Below are positions 47,359 to 59,749 of a stretch of DNA of 64,000 nucleotides, in pieces; within the stretch, counting starts at the first letter, position 1; the number at the start of each line of letters is the position of its first letter. A program made the translations under genes and the position numbers. The stretch is from assembly GCA_946406115.1 (NCBI GenBank), contig OX291545.1:1426001-1490000 (forward strand), written 5' to 3'. Source of the DNA: Apoda limacodes. Lineage: Eukaryota; Arthropoda; Insecta; Lepidoptera; Limacodidae. Below the pieces are notes generated by a model, which had not been told where the DNA came from, did no database searches, and saw only the letters and a list, made by a program, of their open reading frames with translations.

Positions 47359-49602
47359 AAGGTATTCGAAGAATACACGAATAATTGACTATTGCGATAA
47401 AGTTTCAAGTTCGCAAATATTTGACTTAAAGTTTGGCACGGCTACTTGAAAGCGTATTTTTGTGTGGGTTAGATTATTATGCGAATTTGGAAACATTTAG
47501 CTTTAAACTTAACATCTATGTAGCTTATGCGATCCTAGTATTTATACATAAAGAACACAGATTTTCACAAAATCAATAAATATTCTTTAATGTACAAAAA
47601 AATAAGCCATAAGCATCTAGATCTAATATATTAAGTTGTATTTGATGTGATGATCAGTGATGAATGGTGATGGATAAAACAAATACCTGCGTATAAGTAC
47701 AACACTAAACCAAACCAGTTGGTACTGATAGCATTACACTGCATAATATACATAATTTTAAAAGAAGTTGATAAACTGTCATTAATATCTTGATCGTTAA
47801 GTCTTTCCTATATCCATTACATCGGCCTAAACTATCACTTTCCTCAATTAAACAACATTCTCAAATATGAAGAAAACATGTGAAATTAAAATAAACACAG
47901 CATGCATTCGCTTTCCCTTTCAACATAGTTTTCGTAAATTATTTACATTGTAATTTATTGCTGAATAGGCAGCTTCAATGGGTTATATGAATAGAAGCAA
48001 TAAATTTTGCATTCATGTCTACATTAATATAACGTCGGTAGCTAGAATAGGGAATAATGGCGAACAAATGAACAACAACCGTGGTCGCCCACACCCCGTG
48101 GCGTGGCCGTGGCCGTGGTCCACGGGCGACACCTATCATTTTACGACAGATAAGATTAATCTTAACAATATTTACTTCCTTGTTTAGACACTAGTTAGAT
48201 TCCCGTGGGCAAACGATCGGAAAGTGTGATTTTATCGTCTGATTTATACTTTAACACATTATTTTATTGTATTTTTAAAATACTGCACTGTACACTGTAA
48301 GTGCTGTGTATTTAAAGTTATTTAAACCTCAAAAGGAAGAAAGTATTTTTTTTGACAGTATTTACTTCTATTCTAACTTCAGAAATCAAAATGTATCAAA
48401 ATGATAAAAAGGAAGCAACACTTCGGTGACCGTCTGTTGGGTAACGCTGTTTTTTAGCAACACCTTTTTCTTTTCACCCTTATCTCTGAAGTTTGCAACC
48501 TATGAAATCCAAAACAATTCGGATCGATAGATATTTCGCTATATTTCACAAGCAAAATGAAATTGGGGTTTTAATTTAACAGTAATGAAAAAAATTCAAA
48601 GGTTCTATTGAGTGCGGAACCCTTGGTTCTCAAGTCCAAATCCTGCTGGACGGTCTCATTGATATTTTTCGAATTATGAGGAAGTGAACGTTGGAGTTAG
48701 ATACTATAGGAAATTTGTTCAAATAGTAAGTTTAAGATTCAAGTTACTTTTTTATCATGAAGAATAAAAAAACAGTAGTTATTGTATGAACGCCTAGAGT
48801 TATCTAAAAAGTTAATTTAATCTTTCTCGGCTCTCTTTGTTAAGAATTAAAAGGCACTATTATTTTGATAAAAACTAATAACGGATATTTTAATATTGCT
48901 ATTTGTCTGGTAAATTGTAAATTTTATCGTTTTACGATATAATCGACATTAAGGGTTCCTCGGTATTTTTATCGAGCGTTAACTTAAATGTCAGTTTACT
49001 TAAAAAGCTATTGTGAAATAGGAATTGTCTAATATATGTTTCTTTTTATGGGTTTGTTTAAGTGGGACGGGCCGGATTAATTTAGTTTGTGTATAAAAAC
49101 ACTAATAATATAAGATTTGAAAATTAATTCGAGCCACATTTGATACAAATATATGTTAATCACAATGATTGAGCTTCACCTGCATTTTCCAACTTTAGTA
49201 AAAATAACAGATAAATATACGAATTTATTAATATTTATTTGATTGATGAAAATTGTTTTATTTAGATAAAGCACTTTAAGAAGATTATAGTTTTTATCTA
49301 AATATGGTTATTTATTACATTATATGCAATTTACATAAGTTATTTATGCTGTTGTATGTGTGTTGTTGTATGGTCAAGAGGCCATGTTTAACAGGTCATG
49401 CGGGGTGTAGGGTTCTGTAGCCGCTAAGCCATTGTTTAATTCCGAAAATAAGATAGATTTGGCCAATTCGGTTCTCGGTTGGAGATTCTCATGGGAACTC
49501 TATTACTACATTGAAGAAGTTCGCTAAAGCAAGCTATAGTTCGTCCATGAGGGATGCGGTTATTTTAAAATTTTCGAGATACAAAGCCTATTTTTTTAAT
49601 TT
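47359..49602. other. A+T-rich interval
   Basis: No gene recognised. One G+C-rich spot at about 48082-48132 has repeated CGTGGC words inside an imperfect dyad (TCGCCCACACCCCGTGG / CCGTGGTCCACGGGCGA). Confidence 0.45.
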
Positions 49603-49925
49603 GCACCTTGCAAACAAGTTTGCGGTCGGCCTGATGGTAAGTGATCACCGTAGCCCATAGACGCTTGCAACACCTGGGGCATCATTTGCGCTTTGGCGAC
49701 CCTTCGAATATCTAACTCCTTTCCTGAAGAACCCCATACTGAAGTCCTTAGAGAAAACCTTAGCAGGGAGCTTATTGCACAACCTTAGCGTTCGTAGGAG
49801 GAAGTTTCTCTGAAACCGTATTGTACGTGACCATTTAGGTTCTAAGGTGTGAGGATGAATTCTCTGCCGATCGCGAGCAGTGCGATGGTAGAAACTAGCC
49901 GTAGGCATCATTTCGAACAATTTCT
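49603..49925 (-). pseudogene. LINE reverse-transcriptase C-terminus with family A tail
   Basis: Minus-strand open frame of 91 codons (49920-49645) carrying the C-terminal signature of the family A LINE: PHTLEPKWSRTIRFQRNFLL, then RTLRLCNKLPAKVFSKD, FFRKGVRYSKGRQSANDAPG and a stop. In relatives the middle reads LWNELP; here WNE has become CNK. The stop is followed at once by the noncoding tail (CCGCAAACTTGTTTGCAAGG on the minus strand). So the recurrent tail seen throughout the window includes the last codons of this polymerase. It is 5'-truncated, with no catalytic domain. Confidence 0.7.
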
Positions 49926-50903
49926 TCTTCCTTTATTTTAAAACTTTTTTATATATTTAGCTGTGGAAGGACATGAAGGGAGCACAAGCAATCTTACTTT
50001 TGCATTTATAACATTAAATAATATTTGTTTAGTATAAAATAATAAAAATAATATTTACATATAGCTTTTCAATGTTAAAATGATAAATATTAAATAATAA
50101 GTCATTCTGTCATTTTGATATAAGTTTCTGTCCATTTTTATCTATTGTTATAAAAATTTCATGATATTACTATGTAAGCGTCAAAGACGTCCTCCAAGGC
50201 CTAAAGGGGTATCTACGTGAGAACAGCACACGAAGACCAGCAACCAAAAACTTTTCTCTGCTGGCTTACCAGCGCGGTTTTAGACAAGCAATAAAATTAT
50301 AACTCCTATAATTTAAAGTAATTTGTAGCAATAAGCGCACCAAATATAAAATGAGGTAGCGTACTAACAAATGAAGCAAAGTTTCTCACGACCCCAATAC
50401 CTAAATATATAATATCGTATTCCACGTGCGTACGATAAGTATCTAAATATGTAACGCTAATAAATTACATACAAGCGACAACCCTTACAATACGTATTTA
50501 CGCGTTTACTGGTAAACATTCTAATTTGGACTCTATCACCCTGTGATAAGAGTTGTATGTGTCACTTCTGACGAGCAGAGCTCATAATTTCTGAGTCCTT
50601 ATCGGTTGCTTTCGCAACACAACGGAGTACATTGTTTGAGTAACATACATATATGCGTACTATCTTATTTTTATCGGTTCATTATCGATTATTTATCGGT
50701 CATCGTCGCGAGTAACGATTTTATTTCGATACTGTTAGCTATGTTGTTAGTGTCACTTTTATAAAATAGTAATTATATAGCCGCAGTTTTGTTAATCTTT
50801 TATAGGTTACTTTCTTGGAACAATATATTACCACGTATATTTTCTTAGTGTTTTTAGATTTTTAGGTTTAGTAGTATTAGTTGACTATTGGTGAACGTAT
50901 GTA
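49926..50903. other. A+T-rich interval with a motif array
   Basis: No gene recognised. Contains the ATCGGT/ATCGAT array described separately; 50480-50640 is less A+T-rich. Confidence 0.4.
50601..50715. promoter_or_regulatory. Phased ATCG(G/A)T motif array
   Basis: Three head-to-tail 11-bp units TTATCGGTTCA, TTATCGATTAT, TTATCGGTCAT at 50671-50703, with a further ATCGGT at 50601. The middle one resembles the DREF/BEAF core ATCGAT. Spacing of one helical turn is typical of cooperative binding sites; function is inferred. Confidence 0.35.
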
Positions 50904-51130
50904 TCTATACTGATATTATAAACAGTGTAAAATTAGCGTGTTTGTCCGTTTGTAAATAGGGGTAATCCCTGCAACTACTAAATCGATTTTATAAAACTTT
51001 TACCAATAGAAAGCCACTTTATCCATGTGCATTACCTATTTTGTTTAATATTTTGTAAATTAAGTTTAAGAAGAGTGGAAATTCCTGCAACTTCTTGCGG
51101 CGTAGTAGCGGCAAGGGTCCTGGTTATTAT
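50904..51130 (+). mobile_element. Helitron-like repeat, 5' part
   Basis: Starts TCTATACTGATATTATAAAC after an A, then TGTTTGTCCGTTTGTAAAT, CTACTAAATCGATTTTATAA, AGAAAGCCACTTTATCCATG. The 3' hairpin and CTAG are not found, so it is truncated. Confidence 0.5.
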
Positions 51131-52931
51131 CCAGATCAAAAGTTCTGATGGCAAATTTAATTTAATATTAAATTCAATTTAATAAAAAAAAAAATTTAAG
51201 TGCGGACACCTATTTCAAAAACTTGTGAACGTATTTTGTATGTATATTTGTATATCTTCACGGTTGTACTTTATTTTGAACCATTTTCGTTATATTATTA
51301 TGAATTTTGTTCTATGGTTTTAATTTTTTTTAAGATTATTGCAATTTGACACAACGGAGGGTTACAGTATTCAATTTTGGAAGATAATAATTAGCTACGC
51401 TTTGAGAGATAAAGTTACTTAACCCCTAACAAAAAACTAAATGCGCTAACAAAAAATTGATCTCGCAGTCCTCTGTGCTGTATGTAATTTAAATATCTAT
51501 TTAATATTTAAAATCAATTAGTATTTTTTCATAAGGATTACGCTTATATATAAATACCATAGACAACCTAAACCATTAAAATTAAGACACATACCACAAG
51601 AAGTGGCGTTGAGACCTGACAGCTAAAATTGCGTGAAGCATGATTTACGAGTAACGTCGCTTAGAGGTGATCTCGAGGTGAGAAGTTTTAATAGGGTTTG
51701 CGGAAAAAATATTAAGGACTGAACTTATATTCTTGATGTATTTCTTTAAATAACTCAAACTAATTTTATAAGAAATTGGTCCTTAACCTTTTTAAAATAT
51801 TATTTTGTAGTAGTCGTGCCCCGGGTGTTCACTGGCGTATAATATTTATTATATTTTAGAATCTCTTGATCAGGGTAAATGTATTCTAATTGTTATTCCA
51901 GGACATGGCCTATATGTGTAAGTACTAAATTTTATTAAAATACGCTTAGTCACTTAAGGCATAATTTAGTAACAAACATTCAAATTCCAAACACAATTAT
52001 AATATTGGTTTCCTATTTTGGAATTTTTTTTTTTATAAATTTATGGAAAGTTAAAAATTATCCTATTCGGTTAGGTTTTACCTAGTTTGTGATAGATAAG
52101 CTACGGCCCACTATTAGGTAGTCACTCTGAACTACTCTGCTACTGGTTACACTTATCGGAAATTGCAAAACATGCCTACCTAAAGATGAAATAGAACAAT
52201 GCTTGGCTGGAAAGTTATACCCAAGCATTGAAAGTCTGTCATTTATAAATAGGTGTTGAGAAGTTTACTTCAGAAGTTTAGTCGTACCCAGTTATCCTTT
52301 GGGAATTATTTTGCAATAGACTGAATAATCATTTGGGGTACAATATATTTTATATAATCTCTAACTACCTACATCAATGTTTGTTTACGCATCAGGATTC
52401 TTGCAAAATAAAGTAAGTAAATAAATGTAAGTAAATTGTATTAAGTATGTAAAAAAGCTATATAGGGATCACAAGTGTAAAACGGAAGAAAACTGTTTAC
52501 TTACCTTAGTGGCGATTATATATTTTGATACACGTATGTTACTTTATAAAATACAGCAAATATTCTTCTAAAGCAAAGCTGATAAAGCCTTAGAAGCCTT
52601 GTTATATACGACTGCATGTACCGCATGAACACAGCTATATTACTTAAGCTGTGTAGAAAATGCACATTCGAACCTGTTTATAGTATTATTCATTCGAATA
52701 CATTCGCTGTTTATTGTGTAGTTTATTCAACGCATTTCCCTTTTTATTTATTCGTCCTTTAAATTTTGTATTCAATGCTGGCGTGAGTGATTTAAATTTG
52801 TGCCAGCCCTGGACGAGGAATTGTGACACTTACCAATTATCGAAATCTCATATATTGTTATTTTATAGTGAAACGAAAATAACCTTAAATTTATCCTGTC
52901 CGGTTTTATTTTATTTAACATTTAATTTTTA
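51131..52931. other. A+T-rich interval, nothing recognised
   Basis: No coding or repeat signal accepted. Confidence 0.5.
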
Positions 52932-53106
52932 TTTCATATTTTTATTAAATTAAAACTAAGAATTGAAAGTCTAGCAATTATATTTTTGTGTGTTTCATAT
53001 TTTTTTTAAATTAAAACGAAGAATTGAATCTGAACAAATCATATTTTTTGTGCTGTACATTTTTAATTAAATAAAAAACGAAGAATTTAAACTTAACAAA
53101 TTATAT
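52932..53106 (+). repeat. Tandem repeat, about 61 bp x 2.8
   Basis: Units starting at 52932, 52993 and about 53055 share TTTCATATTTTT, AAATTAAAAC(T/G)AAGAATTGAA and CAA(T/A)TATATTTTTTGTG. The third unit is the most diverged and is incomplete, so the array is older than the one at 11291. Confidence 0.8.
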
Positions 53107-55167
53107 AAAATTAAAGCAAAATCCAACTATAAAATACATAAACAATATGTTTAAAGACATGTTATTTCACATCTGTTGTTGGCACGCTATACGAATACCT
53201 ATAGTTGTGGTTTATTGCGAAAGTTTTGTATGTGAAAAAATTGTGAGAATATTGTTTGTCAGATTACACGACTAACTTTTAAAGCACAAAGTAAGCAACA
53301 GTTGGTGAACTTCGGGTGTTGCTCTTCGGTCAAATCCTTGCGTTAAAAATAGTACTTTTGCATACGTGTGCTGTTAACAGTAGGTATACATATACAAAAT
53401 TTATAATACTTTATGAATTAATAATAAACAACAATTGATAAGTAAATGTTAAAAATAAGTACAGAATTTATTTGTTTGAAGCATGCCACGAGGCGCTGCG
53501 GATTGTATACTTAAAAGCAGTATCTAAAGGCCTACCGACTTCAAAGTCTTTTGTTCAAAAAAATACAAAAGTATATTTACAATTGTAAATATAAACTGCT
53601 TCATAACTTTTTTCGTTCGTTAAGCAACTCAAACTTAATTTGAATTGATAAAAGTTTTTTAAGTAAAAATAAAAACAAAAAAAAATTAGAATATTTCGTA
53701 TAATACACCATTTTATAATATGATTGATGTTAAAAGTTCTTAGCTTTTGCAATAATTTACTGACATAATTAAATGTAAAACATTAAATTATAATAATTTT
53801 TTTGGTCAGTTTAGTTTTCTGACGGTTTTTTTTAACCCTAGCCCAGAGCTGGGTTAAAAGTCGTAGATATTTCAATATTCATGTACATGAATTTAGGTGC
53901 CCCTATGAAGATGTAGGGGTAGGGTTGCCAACCTATTTCTGCGACGTCACTACGGATTAATTGACAAGAATATAGGTTAAATGTTTTAATTTCATGTTAT
54001 TCCTGATTTATAGTACCATGGCCATTATATTTTATTAAATTGTTCCCAAACGCGGAAGGGAGTTTAAAGTGATATGGAGTTTTCGAAAGTGAAATCAATT
54101 ACGCTTCGTTTTTATACGCAATTTTTATTTATGAGAGAGTTATCGGTAGTGTATTTGTTTCAATCTAGGTCAATTAAGAACTTGACACAAGCTTTATTTA
54201 GCAAGTATCTTAAGTAACAAACAAGTTCCTTAGCCAAATAAAGCCAATTATAAAAGAACCTATAGAAGTGCCTCAAAAACACTGTTAAGTAACTGGGTCG
54301 ACATGTATTCCTCGTAGTCAATGATCAAAGCATACAAATGTTTATTTGTATCCAATATAATTTCCCATCCAACTCCTGAAAGAACATAAGGTAGTGATTT
54401 TTTTAAAATCTTTTTTAGTTAAAAAAACATTAGCAAAGTCTTTAAATTCATCATTGAAATATTATATTTACAAATAATACTTTAGCATTTCGTCTACACA
54501 ACTAATGTCTTACCACTTGCACTGTAAATATTAATATTATTACTATACCGACCGAAGAAATTAATGTAGATGTGTTCAGGCCTGTTCTATACTGGTGATA
54601 ATATCAGAAGGTATTCGAAGTTCAATTTAAGCGAACACGTTATACATATCCGCACGTCGTACTCCTTCGCACGAACACGGGCACACGTTATTGGTCTACG
54701 TAAAATTTACGACCGTCGAGCAATAGCCGCTTATAACTAGACGTAACTGGATCTGGCTGAATATAACCGGGTTATAGGGTAGTCTGTACGACATATAACG
54801 GGCGAATGGTGTAGTAATATTTTATGTTCCGTAACGTAGCCCAATTACGATTTTCCCCGGAAGTATCAATACAAGGATCCAACTAAATAGTTCGGTTTCT
54901 GCTTTCTTTTCTATTTTCTTCATCTCAAGCTATTGACGTTTACAAAATGAACTAAACTATTTGCTACTGGACCACCATGCTCACCTTTGGAACCAATCTT
55001 AATTGCAAAATCCTATGAGAATCAAAAAATATGCATACATATATATTCATATATCTCGATTTAGGTAAGAGTTTGCTATCAAAAAACTCATATTTGGTAG
55101 TAGGAACCAATATTTTTTATGCCTTTTTTTTTATCACTATATGATTTTATAAATTAAATCGGTAAGT
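53107..55167. other. A+T-rich interval
   Basis: No gene recognised. 54630-54850 is CpG-richer (CCGCACGTCGTACTCCTTCG, GACCGTCGAGC) and might be regulatory. Confidence 0.4.
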
Positions 55168-55195
55168 ACCCTCCCTTCTGTAGAGAAGGGAGGGT
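55168..55195. other. Perfect hairpin, 12-bp stem and 4-nt loop
   Basis: ACCCTCCCTTCT pairs with AGAAGGGAGGGT around the loop GTAG. A related word CTTCTCTACAG follows at 55201. Confidence 0.9.
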
Positions 55196-56337
55196 GCTTT
55201 CTTCTCTACAGCTGGTTCTTGTCACCATTCTAGATATTTTCTTCCCCAACTAGTGTTTGGAGCAGTTGACCAATTGCCGTTTGAAGCTTCCTTGGCTAAT
55301 GGCATGCAAAGTCTATAAAACAAATAGATAAATGGACGATTGAAAAGTTTATTATTTTGAGGTTTAAAAGTCGGCAAATTAAAACATTTGAAGAGAAATA
55401 AAGCTACCATTCTCTTCAACAATACTATTGATTTCCAAGATCGAACAATAACTTAACATCCGACACCCCTATTCTATGAGTCGAGCGAGTTTTATCGATC
55501 GCTCATTCGTTCGACAGATGGCTTGTCCAATCATTAGTAATGAGATCTTGGTATTGTATGTGCCCGGGCTATTGGAAATGGTACGACAAATGGTTTGTGA
55601 TATTTATGATATTTATGAATCGACACTGAAATATGTGTACGACCTTAGGACGAAACTAATGACATGTGAAGAGTTCTGTTATTACGGTCTGACAGATGTT
55701 AGGGCTGTAATCTAATTAGATGGTAGACTCTCAGAAACCGAAAAGTCTAAAGAGAACAAAATAATCGTTTGTTATGAGATTTTATTTTTTGCTGCCTGAT
55801 ATTTTTAATTCAACTAAATATGGCTTCCGATTTCAACGAAACCAGAGTGGAGTTTGGGTTACTCGAGCTTACTTATGGTTACTAAAGGTAACAATTCACA
55901 CGTTTATAAACGGCAACAGAAGCTAACTCAGTTCAGAACGGTTCAAGTTGTCTATTCCAACTACTCGGTTCTTAAACGTTATTTCAAAGTGATCTATGAT
56001 AAGACGCATCTGCATTATTGTCTCAGTGATATCAGCATCGAAAATATAAACATTTAAAATTAATTTTGTACACGAAAACCAGACACAAAATTTAAAAATG
56101 AATAATTAGGATATGAAGTACTATTTTTAAACTATTTTTCTAGTAGGTGTACAATGTTTAGGCCCCAGGTCAAACAACTCCTTTCATATTTGACCGCTCG
56201 AGCGGAAGGATAAAAGATTGCGGGTCGCTCTCTGATACTATACTGCGAGAACGATTTATCCCAAAGAAGCTTATGCAAGATATGGTCGCATATCAAAGCT
56301 TGTTTGAGAAAAATAAATGAACACTATATACATTATT
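55196..56337. other. Interval upstream of the DIRS insertion, nothing recognised
   Basis: Contains a 79-codon open frame (55476-55715) and others without recognisable content. The last bases before the element are ATTATT. Confidence 0.4.
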
Positions 56338-56530
56338 ATTGATGATTAAACGAACTTACCTGTAAGTGAAGTTCTATCGCAATTATATAAGTACGTTTCA
56401 TTCGAAGATATAATCAACACATGTAGTACTTCCATTGTACTCGCAACTTCGCACTTATTTAATTTTGTGGGTATTTTCAAAAAACCACCCATTTGCTCTA
56501 GCGTCACCATTACCGATAGCCTCATTCTTT
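56338..56530 (+). repeat. Inverted terminal repeat, 3' end of the DIRS element
   Basis: From about 56381 to 56530 it is the reverse complement of 60675-60826, with about one substitution (AAAAAACCACCC against AAAATACCACCC) over the last 120 bp. The outermost 43 bp (56338-56380, GATGATTAAACGAACTTACC onward) are an extension not present in the other repeat; such an extension on one side is normal for DIRS. Confidence 0.92.
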
Positions 56531-56589
56531 AGAGAAGGTACAATAATTTTCAGGTTTAGATGGACAGTGGGATGGGCGGGGATACAATA

Positions 56590-56707
56590 TATCTTCGAAT
56601 GAAACGTACTTATATAATTGCGATAGAACTTCACTTACAGGTAAGTTCGTTTAATCATCAATTATATTTCGTACGTTTCATTCTTCAGATATAATCAACA
56701 CATGTAG
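56590..56707 (+). other. Internal complementary region of the DIRS element
   Basis: 56590-56662 is the exact reverse complement of the outermost left end (56338-56410), and 56660-56707 is the reverse complement of the outermost right end (60779-60826). The two halves overlap on AAT at 56660-56662, the complement of the terminal ATT. So this stretch reads as a ready-made junction of the two ends. In the accepted DIRS replication model it is the template that completes and aligns the ends of the cDNA before it is closed into a circle. Confidence 0.95.
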
Positions 56708-56908
56708 AAGTTTAGAGTAGAAAATTTTGTATGTAACTATGGATTAATTGAATTAATAAACATTTTGCGTTTTATCAGTATCATTAATTTACTCGATAAG
56801 GGTTAATCAGTTTTAACAAACAATATTTACCTAATTTTAATACATTAAATAATTGTAAGTGATTAATAGGTATTTGTTTCAAGTGCAAATCAAAATAATT
56901 AACTTGTT

Positions 56909-57905
56909 CTACAAGCGATTGGAGAAACAGACAGATCTTGCAAAATAAGCGGTATCGTTCACTGGACGATTATAAAACTTTGCAAAGGTCTCCGTCGATC
57001 GCGACCAACCTGCTGTCTTCCTGATGACGTCAAGCGACACACCGTGAGCGTGCGCTGCGGACGTGGCGGCGTGCCGCGTGCTGTGCGCGCTGAACACCGC
57101 CACGTCTACGGCGCTTTCTGCTAGCGTCTGTTTGATCCATCGGCTGATGGTTTGGCTACAAGTGGCCTTGTAAGGTCGAGAGGTTCTCTATTGAATCAAG
57201 TCTTACATTTTTCATAACTGTTAAATAATCTTTTAAAACAGTCGCTGGGCAAATATTAACATTCTCATAAAAGTAAGGCAGGAATAAAATTGGTTGATCG
57301 CGTCCAGCGGCGGAAGTTTTGATGATGTCGGATATTATAATTTTTATACCGTTTGGGCCGACGTTAATATTTTTAATTTTTATGCTAGTTAGCGTTTGCG
57401 CTCTGTGAGCGGTACATAAAGCTAATAGTGTTACAAGTTTTTTTGATAATTCTTCTAATGGTAGATCTAAATTTGGGCCTCATTGGGCGATGTGTTGTAA
57501 AACTATCTGTGGGTCCCAGGTAACTGCATATTTAGGAACGTTAGGTCTTAATTTATATACACCTCTTAATAATCGTTTGATTTGTATATGAGAACCTAAC
57601 TCATTACCGAAAAGTAAACTTAATGCGGAGCGGTGACTCTTTAGAGAACCGTAAGCTGCGCCTTTGTTAAATCGTTCCGTTAAGAATAGCAATGCTGAGG
57701 GTATGCAAAACTTGTAAGGATCCGTATCATTTGTTGAACAAAATTGCTACCAATATTTGTACGAGACACTGTATTGTTGTAATGTATTTTTGGCAAGGGA
57801 TGCCATCATTATGTTCAAGGAAGCCGCAGGGACACCTCGTTTTATGAATGCATTCCTGAGAGCTTCGCTGCACCCAGGGTAACTCTTCTGAATTGTGGGT
57901 TCCTA
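56909..57905 (-). pseudogene. DIRS tyrosine recombinase, broken
   Basis: Would cut and rejoin the circular cDNA and the target. The core-binding part reads GCSEALRNAFIKRGV, NTLQQY ... KGAAYGSLKSHRSALSLLFG (57800-57600), and the catalytic part has the first Arg in LLALCTAHRAQTL (about 57395), then HSTRHAATSAA with the H-x-x-R pair, TAGWS, and the nucleophile Tyr in FAKFYNRP (56950-57090). All key residues of the R, HxxR, H/W, Y set are therefore still visible. The frame is broken by TAG at 57748-57750, TGA at 57480-57482 and a frameshift near 57175, before the last 90 or so codons. It ends at TAG 56909-56911, about 200 bp before the internal complementary region. Its start overlaps the end of the pol region in another frame. 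Confidence 0.85.
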
Positions 57906-59749
57906 CAAGAAGGCCATATAAGATTATGTTCCGAATTTATAAAAAAAATATCTGAAGTAAGCATTTTTTGTAATAGGGGGAACCAGGCCTGAGAAGGCCA
58001 ATAGGGAAATATAAGTATGCCTTCGCCCTTGTCTATTTTTATTTTCTCTGCATTTTAAAACGAGAGAAAATTCCACGAGATTGTGAATGAATCGATTGCT
58101 ACGGCGTCCGGGTTTGGTCTCCACGACACGTATCGTTGTCATTTGGCATTGGTGCGAGTAGCGAATAAATCAATATCTGGTTCACCTAATTTTTTAGTAA
58201 CTTTCTTAAATGCTTTGTTAGTTAGTATAAGTTCTATTTATTTGTTAACTTTCCTTGATTCTTCATCAGCTTCTTTATTATCTTTGCTTTTAATATACGA
58301 TGCAGTTAACCATATGTTGCGCTCCTCGCACCATTACCAAATGTCTTTTGTCAATTTATTAAGGTGGGGATACTGTATGCCACCCATACGGTTTATGTAA
58401 CTTAACGCTGTAGTATTATCTACGCGTAGCAAAACAGAACAGTCATGTTTGTCAAGTGCAAAACATTTAAGGCCAAAAAAGACAGCCAATAACTCTAAAT
58501 AATTTATCTGAAAAAGCAGTTCAGTAGACTTCCAATTGCCATTTACTCTTTTATTATTGCAAAAAGCGCCCCAGCCAGATCTGGATGCGTCGGTAAAAAT
58601 TTCTAATGTGAACCTACGTGGTTTAAGAGGAACAGCTATGTACATCTTTGACCACCACTCTAAATTCTGTAAAATTTCAGGCGAAGGACGAAATTTTGCG
58701 TCATATGCATCATATTTTCCTAATGCTAAATATTTTTGTCTTTCGAGAATTTTTGTATAAGCCCAACCATATTTAACCGCTGGGCACGCGGACGTAAGGA
58801 CGCCGATTAGTCGCGCGAATTCTTTAATAGTACAACGTGGTAAGGACTTAAATTTTTCAATTAATGTTGATACTTTAACTCGCTTATCATCAGGTAAGGA
58901 CAAGGTCATTTCGATAGTGTTATAAATAAATCCTACGAATTTCACTTGTTGTGAAGGCTGTAAGGAACTTTTTTCAAAGTTTATTACGAACCCTAAGCAT
59001 TGTAATAATTTTATAGTATGAATTACGTTTTGTAAACATTCATTATATGTTCGCCCAATACATAATAAATCGTCTAGATATATGACAGATAAGAAGCCGC
59101 GATATCTGAGGTGGGTCACAACTTCCTTCATTATTTTTGTAAAAGTTCTTGGTGCCGAAGACAAGCCATAGGGCATGGCGGTAAATTCGTAATTAATTGT
59201 TTTATTATTTTGGTTCTGAAATTGAAACCGTAAATATTTTCTTTGTGATGGATTGATAGGTACCAAAAGATAAGACCCTTTTATGTCTATCGTAGCCATA
59301 AAGCCATTGTGAGGAATTAATTTGCATGCTGTCCGGTAGTCCTCCATTTTAAAATGATTTTGAGTAACGAAAGTGTTTAGCGATTTCAAATTTAAAATAA
59401 ATCTTTTGCTACCGTTGGATTTGGGGGCTAAAAATATTTAAGAGATAAATTGATCTTCTTGTGACTCACACTCAGATATCGCACCTAGTTCTACTAAGTT
59501 TTCGATAGCTACGAACATGTTCAGTTTTGCCTCTGCTGTAAAGGTATTGGAGGGTACTTTGAGTTGGAAAACCTGTTCCGAAAACGGTATATTGTAACCG
59601 TTTTTTATCCAACCTAATACTGTTTTATTATTAGTGATGTTTCTCCAACAATTATAAAAATACTGTAGGCGTCCTGCGTGTACCTGTGTGGTTAGTATCG
59701 TGTGTAGGCACGGCGCTTGCTCTGGTTGTAAGCAGCGAGGGGCCGAGTG
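57866..59749 (-). pseudogene. DIRS reverse transcriptase / RNase H, broken
   Basis: Copies the element RNA into DNA. An N-terminal part (AGRLQYFYNCWRNIT, GWIKNGYNIPF, 59690-59580) leads into the palm. The largest open block has 351 codons from 59389: catalytic Asp at block residue 35 (ATIDIKGSYLLVPI), MPYGLSSAP at 72-80, YLDDLL at 104-109, then RNase H with Asp267 (FTDAS-x-SGWGA), Glu299 (NYLELLA) and Asp324 (RVDNTTAL). After a stop the frame goes on with WCEERNIWLTASYI, GEPDIDLFATR and GILIFPYWPSQAWFPLL, the usual DIRS C-terminus. In-frame stops lie at 59438-59440, 58334-58336, 58238-58240, 58139-58141 and 58055-58057. In motif A the usual DAY is GSY; the catalytic Asp is kept. Confidence 0.9.

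Noticed and set aside
55476..55715. 79-codon frame beginning MSRASFIDRSF
   Set aside because: No known motif and no supporting context; the stretch around GAGCGAGTTTTATCGATCGC looks like an imperfect dyad, possibly a repeat end.
58083..58400. 105-codon plus-strand frame
   Set aside because: Antisense shadow of the DIRS RNase H C-terminal region.
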